The notes beneath the pieces were generated by a model. The model saw only the letters and a list, made by a program, of their open reading frames with translations. It was not told the DNA's origin and did no database searches. A stretch of 64,000 nt of DNA from Planctomycetota bacterium. GTDB lineage: Bacteria > Planctomycetota > Phycisphaerae > Sedimentisphaerales > Anaerobacaceae. Below are positions 1 through 8,454 of the stretch, piece after piece (position 1 is the stretch's first letter; each line of letters starts with the position of its first letter). Location: positions 38,580-102,579 of the forward strand of contig VRUG01000013.1 in NCBI GenBank assembly GCA_019456255.1, read 5' to 3'. A program made the translations under genes and the position numbers.

Positions 1-1908
1 GATGGTAAAGGTGAGAGTGACAAAGCTGGTACGCTTAGCTGGCAAACACGAAAAAAGATAAAGATAGATGATGGTTTGATGGTTTCCAATTCTTTGGTTT
101 GTGCCGATTTTAACAGAGACGGGGCAAATGATTTGGCATTGGCGGCACGTGACGGGCTCTATCTGATACTGCAAAAAGAGGGAGGGACATTGGCAGAGCC
201 TGTGAAATATCCGATGTCTTCAAAGATATTGAGTCTCAAAGTCAGTGACCTTAATGGTGACAAGATAAATGATTTGGTTATGGTTACAAATGACAGTGAG
301 AAGCCTATCCATGTGCGGTTTGGTCTTGAGACTGGTCAGCTTGGTCCGGAAATTCAATTTTTTACCGAAACACCTTTGGGTTGGAATTTATCTAATATCG
401 ACAAGAAAGAAGGTGACGAGTTATTAATAATTGACGCAAGAAGCGGCAGGCTTGTTTGTTATAAATATTCGGCGCAGAGCGAGGATGAAACAGAGTGGCC
501 AATATCATTTTATCCTCTGGTTTCCGGTGAAGGAGAGACTAAGCGTGATTTGGCAGCGGGTGACTTTGATGGTGACGGGCTGCCAGATATTGTTATAAGC
601 GAACCGGGTTCGGCGGAACTGGTTTTGTACCGTCAAAAGGAAGGTGTTGGTTTGTCGGAGCCTGTGAAATTTCCCGCATTTGCTGATATTAAGAGTTTGT
701 CGGCAATGGATATCAACGGCGACGGTAAGTTAGAGCTCGGCGTATTAAGTGTGAAAGAGAAGGTTATCGGTATAAGTGAATTCACGGATGAGAGGCTTAC
801 CTTTCCCAAGCCTATTGATATTGTCGATGAGCCGGTCGCGATGGAGTTGAATGATATTGACCGCGATGGAAGTGTTGACTGTGTTTATATCTCTCGTGAT
901 TCGAATGATATTTACAGCTTCCGGATTAAATATGGAATTGGACGGGTAGAAAAGCTGGAAGCGGGATTAGAAGTTAAGGAGCTTAAAAGCAATCCTGATG
1001 GATTGAAGGTTGTTGATGTAGACCAGGACGGTTTGAAAGATGTTTTGGTATTTGTGAAATATGAAAGCCCTGTATTGATTCGGCAGGTAAAGAAGGACAG
1101 TTTCGCGGTTGTCGATTCGAGAGGTACGCAGGCAAGTTTGATTAAAGAGGCAAATCTGCATTCAATTGGTGTCGGTAACGTGGATGGCAAGGAAGGAAGT
1201 GAGCTTTTAATAGCACAAAAGAATTTTGCGAGAAGTCTTGTTTTTAGCGATGGGAAGAACTGGAGTGTTATTGACCAATACAACGCCAAGAGTACGGAGA
1301 ATAATATATCATTAGTTTCAAGTTTTGATATTGACCGAAGCGGTAAGCCTGCTATTTTACTTTTGGACGGGAAGAAGGGACAGCTTCAGATTCTAAAGGC
1401 AGGCGATAACAAGACATATCGTTATGATAAGGAAATAAATGTTGGTACATGGGACAAGGCGTCCCATCTTAAGATGTTATATTTGCCGTTAAGCGGAGAC
1501 GGTTCGAATAACATACTTCTTTTTGACAGTACGAAATTTGCGATTGTTGTGATTCCTGAGGGTAAGGGCGGTGCGACTCTGGAACAGCAGTTCAGCTATG
1601 AGACAAAGATAAAAGATGGTAGGTATGGCAATTTAACGGTTGGTGACATTAATTCGGACGAGTCAGCAGATATTATCATGGTAGATTATAAGCGTAATCA
1701 TCTTGAAATACTTTCTTTAAATGAGCAGGTAAAGCCCGAGGCGGCGATGCGATTCAAGATATTTGAGCAGAAAGGTTATCGTGATGATAAGCGAGGCAAA
1801 GCTGGGATCGAGCCTCGTGAAATGAAAGTGGCTGACATTACCAATGACGGCAAGGCGGACCTGTTGACGGTTATTCACGACCGTTTGATAATTTATCCCC
1901 AGGATTGA
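1..1908 (+). CDS. FG-GAP/VCBS repeat protein (5' end outside window)
   Basis: The reading frame is open from base 1, so the true start lies upstream and the visible 635 codons are the C-terminal part. The protein is a run of about ten repeats carrying calcium-loop motifs of the form D-x-[DN]-x-D-G, for example DFDGDGLPD, DINGDGKLE, DIDRDGSVD, DVDQDGLKD and DITNDGKAD. This is the FG-GAP/VCBS (integrin alpha-like) pattern, which folds as a beta-propeller, usually in an exported or surface protein. No catalytic domain is visible, so a binding or adhesion role is inferred. A good intrinsic terminator follows directly and lpxD has its own promoter, so the gene ends a transcription unit. The signal peptide, if any, is not in view. 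Confidence 0.85.
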   Translation, partial: DGKGESDKAGTLSWQTRKKIKIDDGLMVSNSLVCADFNRDGANDLALAARDGLYLILQKEGGTLAEPVKYPMSSKILSLKVSDLNGDKINDLVMVTNDSEKPIHVRFGLETGQLGPEIQFFTETPLGWNLSNIDKKEGDELLIIDARSGRLVCYKYSAQSEDETEWPISFYPLVSGEGETKRDLAAGDFDGDGLPDIVISEPGSAELVLYRQKEGVGLSEPVKFPAFADIKSLSAMDINGDGKLELGVLSVKEKVIGISEFTDERLTFPKPIDIVDEPVAMELNDIDRDGSVDCVYISRDSNDIYSFRIKYGIGRVEKLEAGLEVKELKSNPDGLKVVDVDQDGLKDVLVFVKYESPVLIRQVKKDSFAVVDSRGTQASLIKEANLHSIGVGNVDGKEGSELLIAQKNFARSLVFSDGKNWSVIDQYNAKSTENNISLVSSFDIDRSGKPAILLLDGKKGQLQILKAGDNKTYRYDKEINVGTWDKASHLKMLYLPLSGDGSNNILLFDSTKFAIVVIPEGKGGATLEQQFSYETKIKDGRYGNLTVGDINSDESADIIMVDYKRNHLEILSLNEQVKPEAAMRFKIFEQKGYRDDKRGKAGIEPREMKVADITNDGKADLLTVIHDRLIIYPQD

Positions 1909-1934
1909 GTAAATTTTGATAATTAGAGTTTTTG

Positions 1935-1970
1935 AGGGTCATGAGTTTTTAGCTTATGGCCCTATTTTTT
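1935..1970 (+). terminator. Intrinsic terminator after the FG-GAP gene
   Basis: An 11-bp stem (1935-1945 with 1953-1963, containing two G-U pairs) and a short T/A loop is followed by six T residues at 1965-1970. It lies 26 bases after the stop codon of the FG-GAP gene. Confidence 0.75.
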
Positions 1971-1976
1971 GTATTG

Positions 1977-2004
1977 TTGACGGAGGTGGTATTTGTGGTA
2001 TAAT
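1977..2004 (+). promoter_or_regulatory. Sigma70-type promoter for lpxD-lpxI
   Basis: TTGACG at 1977-1982 and a perfect TATAAT at 1999-2004 are separated by 16 bases. The -10 box ends 43 bases before the lpxD ATG, and the element sits directly after the upstream terminator. Confidence 0.65.
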
Positions 2005-2047
2005 TGCCGGCGATAAATGGGTTTGATTTAAAGGTGCAGGTAACTAT

Positions 2048-3079
2048 ATGCGGACAATGACGTTAGGAGAGTTAGCCAAGCACGTGGGCGGGCATGTCGA
2101 GGGCGATAGTTCTCTGCAAATCAATTCAGCGACAACGCTCGAACTTGCCGGTGAGGGTGATATAAGTTTTTTGGCAAATAAGAAATATGTCAATGAACTT
2201 GAAACGACGAAGGCAAGTGCGGTAATAATTAATAAAAAGGCCAAGAGCTCAGCTTCACTTTTAATAGCGGATGACGCTTACTTCGCATTTAGAGAAATAG
2301 TGGTGCTGCTGCATGGTCAGCGTGAACATAAAAAGGTTGGGGTTAGTAGTAAGGCATCGATAGCTGAGACTGCAAAAATCGGTAAAGACTGTGACATTCA
2401 CGATTTTGTCACTATAAGTGACAACGTAAAGATAGGCGAGAGATGTGTACTGTATCCGGGTGTGTTTGTCGGAGCTGAAACCGAGATAGGTGACGACTGT
2501 ATTTTGTATCCTAATGTTGTAATTTACGATAGATGTATAGTCGGCAGCAGAGTAATCATCCAGGCTAACGCGACGATTGGTGAAGACGGATATGGTTTTG
2601 CAACTTATAAAGGCAAGCATCACAAGATACCTCATATAGGCCGAGCTATACTCGAAGATGACGTAGAGATAGGTTCCGGGTGCGGCATCGAGCGCGGGAC
2701 ATTGGATGATACGGTAATCGGCGAGGGGAGCAAGTTAGGTGACATGGTAGCGATAGGCCATGGTACCAAGATTGGTCCTTATTGTCTGTTGGTTGCGCAG
2801 GTTGGTATATCTGGTTCAACGACGCTTGGTCATCATTGCGTAGCCGGTGGTCAGGTTGGTATTACCGGCCATATAAAAATTGGAAATGGTGTAATGATTG
2901 GCGCCCAGGCGGGAGTAACGAATGATGTTGAAGACGGTAAGATGATTCTGGGTTCGCCGGCGATAGAGGCAAGCAATGCCAAGCGCTCGTTTGCGGTGAT
3001 ATCGCAACTTCCTTCGATGCGAAATAAGTTACGCAGACTTGAAAAACAAATGGCGAAACTTGAGGGCGAAGATAAATAA
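2048..3079 (+). CDS. lpxD: UDP-3-O-acylglucosamine N-acyltransferase
   Basis: LpxD adds the second (N-linked) acyl chain to UDP-3-O-acyl-glucosamine in the third step of lipid A synthesis, in the cytoplasm at the inner membrane. The 343-residue length is normal. Residues 1-100 form the uridine-binding N-terminal domain. From about 100 to 285 there is a left-handed beta-helix of hexapeptide repeats ([LIV]-G-x-x-x-x, such as AKIGKDC, TEIGDDC, VEIGSGC). His238 in the AIGHG segment matches the position of the catalytic histidine of the family. A short helical C-terminus follows. The ATG at 2048 has an AGG-type ribosome site. The lipid A gene lpxI starts 7 bases after its stop, so the two are co-transcribed. 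This implies a lipid A-containing outer membrane. Confidence 0.95.
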   Translation: MRTMTLGELAKHVGGHVEGDSSLQINSATTLELAGEGDISFLANKKYVNELETTKASAVIINKKAKSSASLLIADDAYFAFREIVVLLHGQREHKKVGVSSKASIAETAKIGKDCDIHDFVTISDNVKIGERCVLYPGVFVGAETEIGDDCILYPNVVIYDRCIVGSRVIIQANATIGEDGYGFATYKGKHHKIPHIGRAILEDDVEIGSGCGIERGTLDDTVIGEGSKLGDMVAIGHGTKIGPYCLLVAQVGISGSTTLGHHCVAGGQVGITGHIKIGNGVMIGAQAGVTNDVEDGKMILGSPAIEASNAKRSFAVISQLPSMRNKLRRLEKQMAKLEGEDK

Positions 3080-3085
3080 CAGACC

Positions 3086-3928
3086 ATGGCACGAGAAGAA
3101 AAAGTACTTGGATTAATCGCAGGGGGCGGTCGTTTGCCTTTTGTTGTTGCTCGCGGGGCTAAGAAGGCTGGCATGAAAGTGATTTGCGTTGGTCTGGCTG
3201 ATAATGCCGAACCTGGGCTTTGCGACGAGGTTGACGAATTTTTTAGTGTTGCGATAGCTCGTCCCTGCAGTTGGATACGAAAATTGCGAAAGCATGGTGT
3301 CCGGCGAACGATAATGGTTGGCGGAGTCGCGAAGTCCCGGCTTTATAGTCCGTGGCGTATACTTCATTATTTGCCTGACTGGCGTGCGCTTAAGATTTAT
3401 TACTGGCGTCTTGCCAAAAAAGATAAAGGTGATGACAGGTTGTTAAAAGGGTTAGCTGATGAATTGGCCAGCGGCGGAATAATATTGGAGAACTCAATGA
3501 CGTACTGTAAAGAATCTATGGCAGATGCAGGTGTTATGACCGCTGGCGAGCTTAGTTCGAGTTTGAAAGATGATGTTGATTTTGGTTGGCCTATAGTTAA
3601 GAAGTGCGGTGAGCTTGATATAGGGCAGGCGATAGTGGTCAAGGAGCGTGCGATAATCGCTGTCGAAGCTGTCGAGGGGACCGCTAAGATGATTGAGCGT
3701 GCCGGGCAGTACTGCCGTAAAGGGGGTTGGACGCTTATTAAGAGCTCTAAGCCTAATCAGGATATGCGGTTCGATGTTCCGTGTGTCGGGCCTGAGACGA
3801 TTCGCAGTTTAGCTGACAATGGCGGCAAGTGCCTTGTGATTGAGGCGGGTAAGACGATGATTATTGATAAGTCTGAGACGATAAGCCTGGCGAATGAATT
3901 GGGGATAACAATTTTAGGGCGCGAGTAA
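3086..3928 (+). CDS. lpxI: UDP-2,3-diacylglucosamine diphosphatase, LpxI type
   Basis: LpxI hydrolyses UDP-2,3-diacylglucosamine to lipid X and UMP, the step done by the unrelated LpxH in E. coli. The 280-residue protein has the family's N-terminal signature LGLIAGGGRLPF, the middle motif MVGGVAK near residue 75, and the C-terminal DMRFDVPCVGPET followed by AGKTMIIDK. Both the N-terminal and the larger C-terminal domain are complete. It follows lpxD by 7 bases and belongs to the same operon, which supports the assignment. It ends 14 bases before the convergent end of pheS, with no clear terminator between them. LpxI in place of LpxH is common outside the gamma- and betaproteobacteria. Confidence 0.92.
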   Translation: MAREEKVLGLIAGGGRLPFVVARGAKKAGMKVICVGLADNAEPGLCDEVDEFFSVAIARPCSWIRKLRKHGVRRTIMVGGVAKSRLYSPWRILHYLPDWRALKIYYWRLAKKDKGDDRLLKGLADELASGGIILENSMTYCKESMADAGVMTAGELSSSLKDDVDFGWPIVKKCGELDIGQAIVVKERAIIAVEAVEGTAKMIERAGQYCRKGGWTLIKSSKPNQDMRFDVPCVGPETIRSLADNGGKCLVIEAGKTMIIDKSETISLANELGITILGRE

Positions 3929-3942
3929 TTTTCTCGGGATTC

Positions 3943-4932
3943 TTAGAACTGCTTTAGGAATCTCAAGTCGTTTTCAAACAGCAATCTGATATCGGTGATA
4001 CCGTATTTTCTCATAGCGAGTCTTTCGATACCAAACCCGAAGGCCCATCCTGTATATTTTTCGTTATCTATTCCGACTGCGTCGAAGACGTTGGGGTCTA
4101 CCATTCCGCAGCCTCCCATTTCGATCCATTGCTCGGTTCCCTTTTTGTCAACCCACAGCAGATCGATTTCAGCTGACGGTTCGGTGAACGGGAAGAAGCT
4201 TGGTCTGAATCGCCACTTGGTATTTGGCCCGAAGAAAGCGTGTATGAACTGGTCGATAGCAGTCTTCATGTCGACCATAGTGACATTTTCATCGACGACG
4301 AGAGCTTCAAGCTGATGGAACATGTACATATGCGTGGCGTCGACGGTGTCTGGTCTGTAGACCCTGCCCGGTGCGACGACTCTGATAGGCGGTTTTTTAT
4401 TTTCCATGACGCGAATTTGAATAGTGGAGGTCTGGCTTCTCAAAAGCGTCTCATCATCAAGATAGAAATTGTCGATTGGGTCCCTTGCGGGGTGCTCGGC
4501 GGGAATATTGAGTGCGACGAAATTGTGCCATTCATCTTCAACTTCCGGTCCATAGGCAACATCGAAGCCCATGCGTCCGAAGATCTCAAGCAGTTCATTT
4601 GTGGTCTGGGTGATAACGTGTGCCTTGCCGAGATTAACCGGAATGCCCGGTAAAGTGATATCGACAAGCTGGTCTGTTTTTGTTTTTGAGCCTGAGAGTG
4701 AATTTTTTATTTGTTCAAAAGCCTTAGTGACTTTACCTTTTACTTTATTCGCAAGTTGGCCTGCTTTTGGTTTTTGTTCGGCAGGGAACTTTCCGATTTG
4801 GCTAAGCATTTGCGTAACGAGACCTTTTCTGCTTAGGTATTTGATTCGGAACTGTTCGAGAGAATCGAGGTCCTTGACTTTTTTCAAGTCTTCAAGAGCT
4901 TCTGAACCTATTTTTTCAAATTGGTCAAGCAT
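3943..4932 (-). CDS. pheS: Phenylalanyl-tRNA synthetase alpha subunit
   Basis: PheS is the catalytic alpha chain of the (alpha-beta)2 enzyme that charges tRNA-Phe. The 329-residue protein has the expected N-terminal coiled-coil (about 1-95) and a class II catalytic core. Visible core motifs are the DDETLLRSQTS strand, the motif 2 region YRPDTVDATHMYMFHQLE, and motif 3 GFGIERLAMRKYGI near the C-terminus. It is the last gene of thrS-infC-rpmI-rplT-pheS, starting 39 bases after rplT. In many bacteria pheT follows pheS directly. Here the next gene, lpxI, faces the other way, so pheT must lie elsewhere in the genome. Confidence 0.95.
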   Translation of the reverse strand: MLDQFEKIGSEALEDLKKVKDLDSLEQFRIKYLSRKGLVTQMLSQIGKFPAEQKPKAGQLANKVKGKVTKAFEQIKNSLSGSKTKTDQLVDITLPGIPVNLGKAHVITQTTNELLEIFGRMGFDVAYGPEVEDEWHNFVALNIPAEHPARDPIDNFYLDDETLLRSQTSTIQIRVMENKKPPIRVVAPGRVYRPDTVDATHMYMFHQLEALVVDENVTMVDMKTAIDQFIHAFFGPNTKWRFRPSFFPFTEPSAEIDLLWVDKKGTEQWIEMGGCGMVDPNVFDAVGIDNEKYTGWAFGFGIERLAMRKYGITDIRLLFENDLRFLKQF

Positions 4933-4970
4933 TGTTTCGTCTATAACATATTGAAGCGTTTATTAAAAAT

Positions 4971-5327
4971 TTACGAGATGGCAGTTTTGGCAGCTTCGAC
5001 GATCTTATCGAAACCTTTCGGGTCAGCGATAGCAATTTCACTAAGCATTTTTCTGTTCAGGAGAATGTTAGCTTTTTTGCAAGCGTTAATGAACTGGCTA
5101 TACCTGATACCTCTTTGTCTGCAAGCGGCGTTTAGGCGAATGATCCAGAGTCCCCTGAACTCTCTTTTTCTTCTTTTTCTATCGATTCTTGCGTTTACGG
5201 CAGCTCTAACGAGAGCTTCTTTGGCGAGTCGAATTTGTCTTCCGGCGGGACCACGGTGGCCTTTAACAGCTTTTAAGATCCTTTTCTTTGCCTGGTGTCT
5301 TGCAGCACCTTTTTTTACTCTTGGCAT
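4971..5327 (-). CDS. rplT: 50S ribosomal protein L20
   Basis: L20 is a primary assembly protein that binds 23S rRNA early in 50S subunit formation. The 118-residue length is typical. The lysine/arginine-rich N-terminal extension (MPRVKKGAARHQ) and the globular C-terminal domain with LWIIRLNAACRQ and YSQFINACKKANI are both present. It sits between rpmI and pheS in the classic infC-rpmI-rplT order. In other bacteria L20 represses this operon by binding an mRNA structure that mimics its rRNA site; candidate hairpins lie upstream of rpmI here, but that they bind L20 is only an inference. Confidence 0.97.
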   Translation of the reverse strand: MPRVKKGAARHQAKKRILKAVKGHRGPAGRQIRLAKEALVRAAVNARIDRKRRKREFRGLWIIRLNAACRQRGIRYSQFINACKKANILLNRKMLSEIAIADPKGFDKIVEAAKTAIS

Positions 5328-5412
5328 ATCAGCTTTCCTTTAATGAGAGTTTAACATTTCGTTTGCTGGCGGCAGCTGATCGGGAGCCGAGAAGCAAACG
5401 TATTTAATTAAT

Positions 5413-5607
5413 TTATTGCCCCAGCAGGCACCTTGTTTTCTTTGTGGCAGATGCTGTCATTCCAGATGCGGAGGCGATTTTTCTTCTTCTTTTCGCGCTT
5501 TTTGAGCTCATAAGATGTCCGCCAAAAGCTGATTTACGCTTAATTTTTCCAGTTGCGGTAACCTTAACTCTTTTTTTAAGTCCCTTATGGGTTTTTTGCT
5601 TTGGCAT
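5413..5607 (-). CDS. rpmI: 50S ribosomal protein L35
   Basis: L35 is a small, very basic protein of the large ribosomal subunit. The 64-residue sequence begins [20 protein letters not shown], the standard family opening, and continues with the basic [20 protein letters not shown] segment. It lies between infC and rplT, with an 85-base spacer to rplT and 130 bases from the infC stop. A GAGG ribosome site lies 10 bases before the ATG. The unusually long spacer after infC holds two stem-loops and may carry control signals. Confidence 0.96.
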   Translation of the reverse strand: MPKQKTHKGLKKRVKVTATGKIKRKSAFGGHLMSSKSAKRRRKIASASGMTASATKKTRCLLGQ

Positions 5608-5628
5608 TATTTTACATCCTCATAGCAA

Positions 5629-5706
5629 GGGCTATTAGCCCGGTAAAAGAGGATAATTTTAGGGCATTCTCGGGCTGTGGTCAATAGAAAAATGTTATTT
5701 TTCCAT
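5629..5706 (-). promoter_or_regulatory. Two hairpins in the infC-rpmI spacer (candidate leader control)
   Basis: In transcription order the spacer RNA can form a 10-bp stem (5697-5706 with 5684-5693, one G-U pair, 3-base loop). About 40 bases later a compact GGGCT/AGCCC stem forms at 5629-5641, shortly before the rpmI ribosome site. Neither has a long U-run, so neither is a clear terminator. L20- or IF3-linked control of this operon is known in other bacteria, but the match of these hairpins to a known L20 site is not established. Confidence 0.35.
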
Positions 5707-5737
5707 AGAATCGTCAAAAAACGCCTATTACGGGTTA

Positions 5738-6256
5738 TTATTTGGGTATCAGCAACAAAGTCATGCGTCTATGGGCCATTTTTGCGGGTCTATCGATTTT
5801 GGCGATATCTTCCATTTGTTCAACGATACCATCCAAAACTGCCAGCCCTTTGTCCTGATGGAGCATTTGGCGTCCCCTGAAGAACATAGTAAACTGCACT
5901 TTATGGCCTTTTTCGAGAAAAGCATGTGCTTTTTTCATCTTAATTTCAAGGTCATGCTTGTCGGTTTCAGGCCTGAGCCTGATTTCCTTTAGTGTAGCGG
6001 TGTGCTGATGGCTTTTTTTTCTGCTTTCTCTATATTTTCTCTTTTGCTCGTAAAGCCATTTTCCATAATCCATGATTTTGCATACAGGCGGCTCGCCATT
6101 AGGTGCCACTTCTACGAGGTCGAGATTCACCCCTCTTGCCCTTTCGAGGGCAACGTAGGCATCGACGATTCCGACTTGATTATCATCATGGTCCACAAGG
6201 CGTACCTGGCTTACTTTAATTGCCTCGTTAATCCTTAATCCTTTTGCTTTACTAAT
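5738..6256 (-). CDS. infC: Translation initiation factor IF-3 (ATT start)
   Basis: IF-3 binds the 30S subunit, checks the start codon-initiator tRNA match and keeps subunits apart. The first standard start codon, a GTG at 6196, would give only 152 residues and cut off the conserved IF-3 opening. Reading upstream gives ISKAKGLRINEAIKVSQVRL, a good match to the family (RINE-x-I...VRL). An ATT codon at 6256-6254 has AAGGTGA six bases before it, and an in-frame TGA lies two codons further up. I therefore place the start at this ATT, giving 172 residues, the normal length. E. coli infC also starts at AUU and uses it for self-control. It lies 70 bases after thrS in the same operon. Confidence 0.9.
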   Translation of the reverse strand: MSKAKGLRINEAIKVSQVRLVDHDDNQVGIVDAYVALERARGVNLDLVEVAPNGEPPVCKIMDYGKWLYEQKRKYRESRKKSHQHTATLKEIRLRPETDKHDLEIKMKKAHAFLEKGHKVQFTMFFRGRQMLHQDKGLAVLDGIVEQMEDIAKIDRPAKMAHRRMTLLLIPK

Positions 6257-6326
6257 TGTATATCACCTTGCCTTTCTTAAGAAATTTACAAATTTTTAAC
6301 TTGTGCACGTATCCTATTAGAACAAC

Positions 6327-8240
6327 TTAAAATGTTAAGTCCAAGGATTTATCCTGAATTTTTGTTTTTGCCATATCGATAAATTCCTGGAGTGAAACGG
6401 TTTTATTTTCCTTTTGCCCCCTAATTCTGACATTTACAGAATCACTTTCGGCTTCTTTCGGCCCTACAACGAGCATATACGGCAATTTTTCGCTGTGAGC
6501 CTTAGCGATTTTTGCCCCGATTTTTTCGTCGGAGGAATCTACGCTGCATCTGAGGTTTGGCTTTAATTTCTCGTAAACCTGGTTAGCGTAATCGTTGGTT
6601 TTTTCACTTATTGGCAGGATTCTTACCTGCTGAGGCGCGAGCCAAAGTGGGAATCTTGCAGCATAATGTTCGATTAGAATTCCGATGAACCTCTCGAACG
6701 AACCGAGCACGGCCCGGTGAATCATAACCGGTGTTTTCTCGGTGTTGTCCTTGTCGGTGTATAGCAGTTCAAATCGTTTTGGCATAGAGAAGTCCAGTTG
6801 TATAGTTCCGAGCTGCCACGAACGCTTTAGGCAGTCCTTGATATGGAAATCGATTTTTGGACCATAGAAGGCGCCGTCTCCGGGGTTGACCTGGTAATCA
6901 ATATTTTTGTGTTCGAGAGCATTTATAAGTGCGTTGGTTGCGGTTTCCCAGATTTCGTCGGCGCCTATATGCTTTTCCGGTTTTGTCGAAAGTTCAATAT
7001 GTACATCTTCGAATCCAAAGGCTTTGTAGATTTCAAGAGTAAGTTCAATGACTCCGATAATTTCTTTTTCAATTTGCTCTGGTACGCAGAAGATATGGGC
7101 ATCGTCCTGCGTGAATTGCCTTACTCTGAACAGGCCATGCATGACCCCACTCGCTTCGTGGCGATGGACAAGGCCAAGCTCGGCGACCCGCATGGGAAAA
7201 TCGCGGTATGAATGCTGGGTAGCTTTGTACACGAGGCAACCGCCTGGACAATTCATCGGTTTAATAGCATAGGCTACATCGTCGACATCGGTAAAGTACA
7301 TGTTCTCTTTATAGTTGTCCCAGTGCCCACTTTTGTGCCACAGCTGTTCGTTTAGAATGATAGGTGTTTTAATTTCTTCGTAGTCATATTTTTTATGTAT
7401 CTCTCTCCAGAAGTCAGTGATGGCATTCCAGATGGTCATTCCCTTTGCATGCATGAAGGCAAAGCCCGGTCCGGCATCATTGAAGCTGAACAAATCCAAT
7501 TGTTTTCCTAAAATTCTGTGGTCGCGTTTTTTTGCTTCTTCGAGTCTATGGAGATGTTCGTTGAGTTCTTTTTTTGAAGGCCAAGCGGTACCGTATACTC
7601 TTTGGAGCATTTTTTGGGTGGGATCCCCATGCCAATAGGCCCCTGCTACCGACATGATTTTGAATGCCCCTACCTTGCCGGTTGATGGTATGTGCGGTCC
7701 CCGACACAGGTCCTCGAATTGGTCGCCTTGTGCATAAAAGCTAATAATGTCACCTTCTGCTCGTTCGATGTTGTCGATTTTATATTTGTTCCCGGCAACT
7801 TTTTCCATAGCTTGTTCGCGTGTCAATTCGGTTCGGGTTATGGGGGTGTCTGCTTTTATGATTTCTTTCATTTTTTCTTCGATGCGTTTGAAATCTTCGG
7901 GCCTGATAGGTTCATCAAGGTCAATATCGTAATAGAAACCGTCTTCGATTGTCGGGCCGTAGACGAGTTTTGTATCTGTCCAGATTGAAGAGATGGCCTG
8001 GGCCATGACGTGTGCACATGAGTGCTGTATAATTTCGAGCCCCTCGGCATCTTTTGCGGTCAGGATTTGTATTGTGCAGTCAGAATTTATCGCGGTATTG
8101 AGGTCAACAGGTTCGCCGTCAATTTTTGCGGCTAAAGCGGCCTTTGCAAGCCCCGGGCCAATTTGCATTGCCAACTGTTGGACGGAATTTCCGTCATCTA
8201 TTTCTAATATTTTGCCGTCAGGCAGTGTGACTTTTGCCAT
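6327..8240 (-). CDS. thrS: Threonyl-tRNA synthetase
   Basis: ThrRS charges tRNA-Thr and edits mischarged Ser-tRNA-Thr. The 637-residue protein is full length: a TGS domain (1-62), the editing domain with HxxxH at His73/His77, a class II core and an anticodon-binding domain (about 535-637). The catalytic zinc ligands are visible as Cys331 (MNCPGG), His382 (DDAHIFC) and a histidine near 508 (PVMIHRAVLG). Motif 2 reads RHEASGVMHGLFRVRQFT. It is the first gene of thrS-infC-rpmI-rplT-pheS and is transcribed divergently from the GspE-like gene. A sigma70-type promoter is visible 59 bases upstream of the ATG. I saw no T-box leader. Confidence 0.97.
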   Translation of the reverse strand: MAKVTLPDGKILEIDDGNSVQQLAMQIGPGLAKAALAAKIDGEPVDLNTAINSDCTIQILTAKDAEGLEIIQHSCAHVMAQAISSIWTDTKLVYGPTIEDGFYYDIDLDEPIRPEDFKRIEEKMKEIIKADTPITRTELTREQAMEKVAGNKYKIDNIERAEGDIISFYAQGDQFEDLCRGPHIPSTGKVGAFKIMSVAGAYWHGDPTQKMLQRVYGTAWPSKKELNEHLHRLEEAKKRDHRILGKQLDLFSFNDAGPGFAFMHAKGMTIWNAITDFWREIHKKYDYEEIKTPIILNEQLWHKSGHWDNYKENMYFTDVDDVAYAIKPMNCPGGCLVYKATQHSYRDFPMRVAELGLVHRHEASGVMHGLFRVRQFTQDDAHIFCVPEQIEKEIIGVIELTLEIYKAFGFEDVHIELSTKPEKHIGADEIWETATNALINALEHKNIDYQVNPGDGAFYGPKIDFHIKDCLKRSWQLGTIQLDFSMPKRFELLYTDKDNTEKTPVMIHRAVLGSFERFIGILIEHYAARFPLWLAPQQVRILPISEKTNDYANQVYEKLKPNLRCSVDSSDEKIGAKIAKAHSEKLPYMLVVGPKEAESDSVNVRIRGQKENKTVSLQEFIDMAKTKIQDKSLDLTF

Positions 8241-8298
8241 AAATATAATCCGGTATCAGCTTTCCCTTCGCCTTTACTTGTTCCATTGTAATTGCAAC

Positions 8299-8327
8299 AA
8301 AGTACCCCAACTCGGCAGTTCTGTCAA
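8299..8327 (-). promoter_or_regulatory. Candidate promoter of the thrS operon
   Basis: Read on the minus strand, a perfect TTGACA (8327-8322) is followed after 17 bases by TACTTT (8304-8299). The -10 box is 58 bases before the thrS ATG. The -35 box is strong and the -10 weak. Confidence 0.45.
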
Positions 8328-8384
8328 TATAAATAATCGGTGGATTTAAGTGCTGTCAGCTATATTTTTGGTTGTGGAAATTTG

Positions 8385-8413
8385 TTGCTAAACCGCAGCC
8401 AATATGATATTTT
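8385..8413 (+). promoter_or_regulatory. Candidate promoter of the GspE-like/CvpA-like pair
   Basis: TTGCTA (8385-8390) and TATTTT (8408-8413) are spaced by 17 bases. Transcription would begin near 8420, at or just past the ATG at 8419. This favours the downstream ATG at 8455, which also has a GGGAG ribosome site. Confidence 0.35.
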
Positions 8414-8454
8414 AGATTATGTTAATGCTGGATTTACCGTCAGTGGGAGACTTT

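Noticed and set aside
5738..6196. GTG at 6196 as the infC start
   Set aside because: It removes the conserved IF-3 opening and has no ribosome site; the ATT at 6256 has both.
6843..8349. Several open frames on the plus strand opposite thrS
   Set aside because: They are antisense to a well-supported gene, lack family motifs and have no ribosome sites.
8419..8454. ATG at 8419 as the start of the GspE-like ATPase
   Set aside because: It has no ribosome site and lies at the expected transcription start, whereas ATG 8455 has GGGAG five bases upstream.
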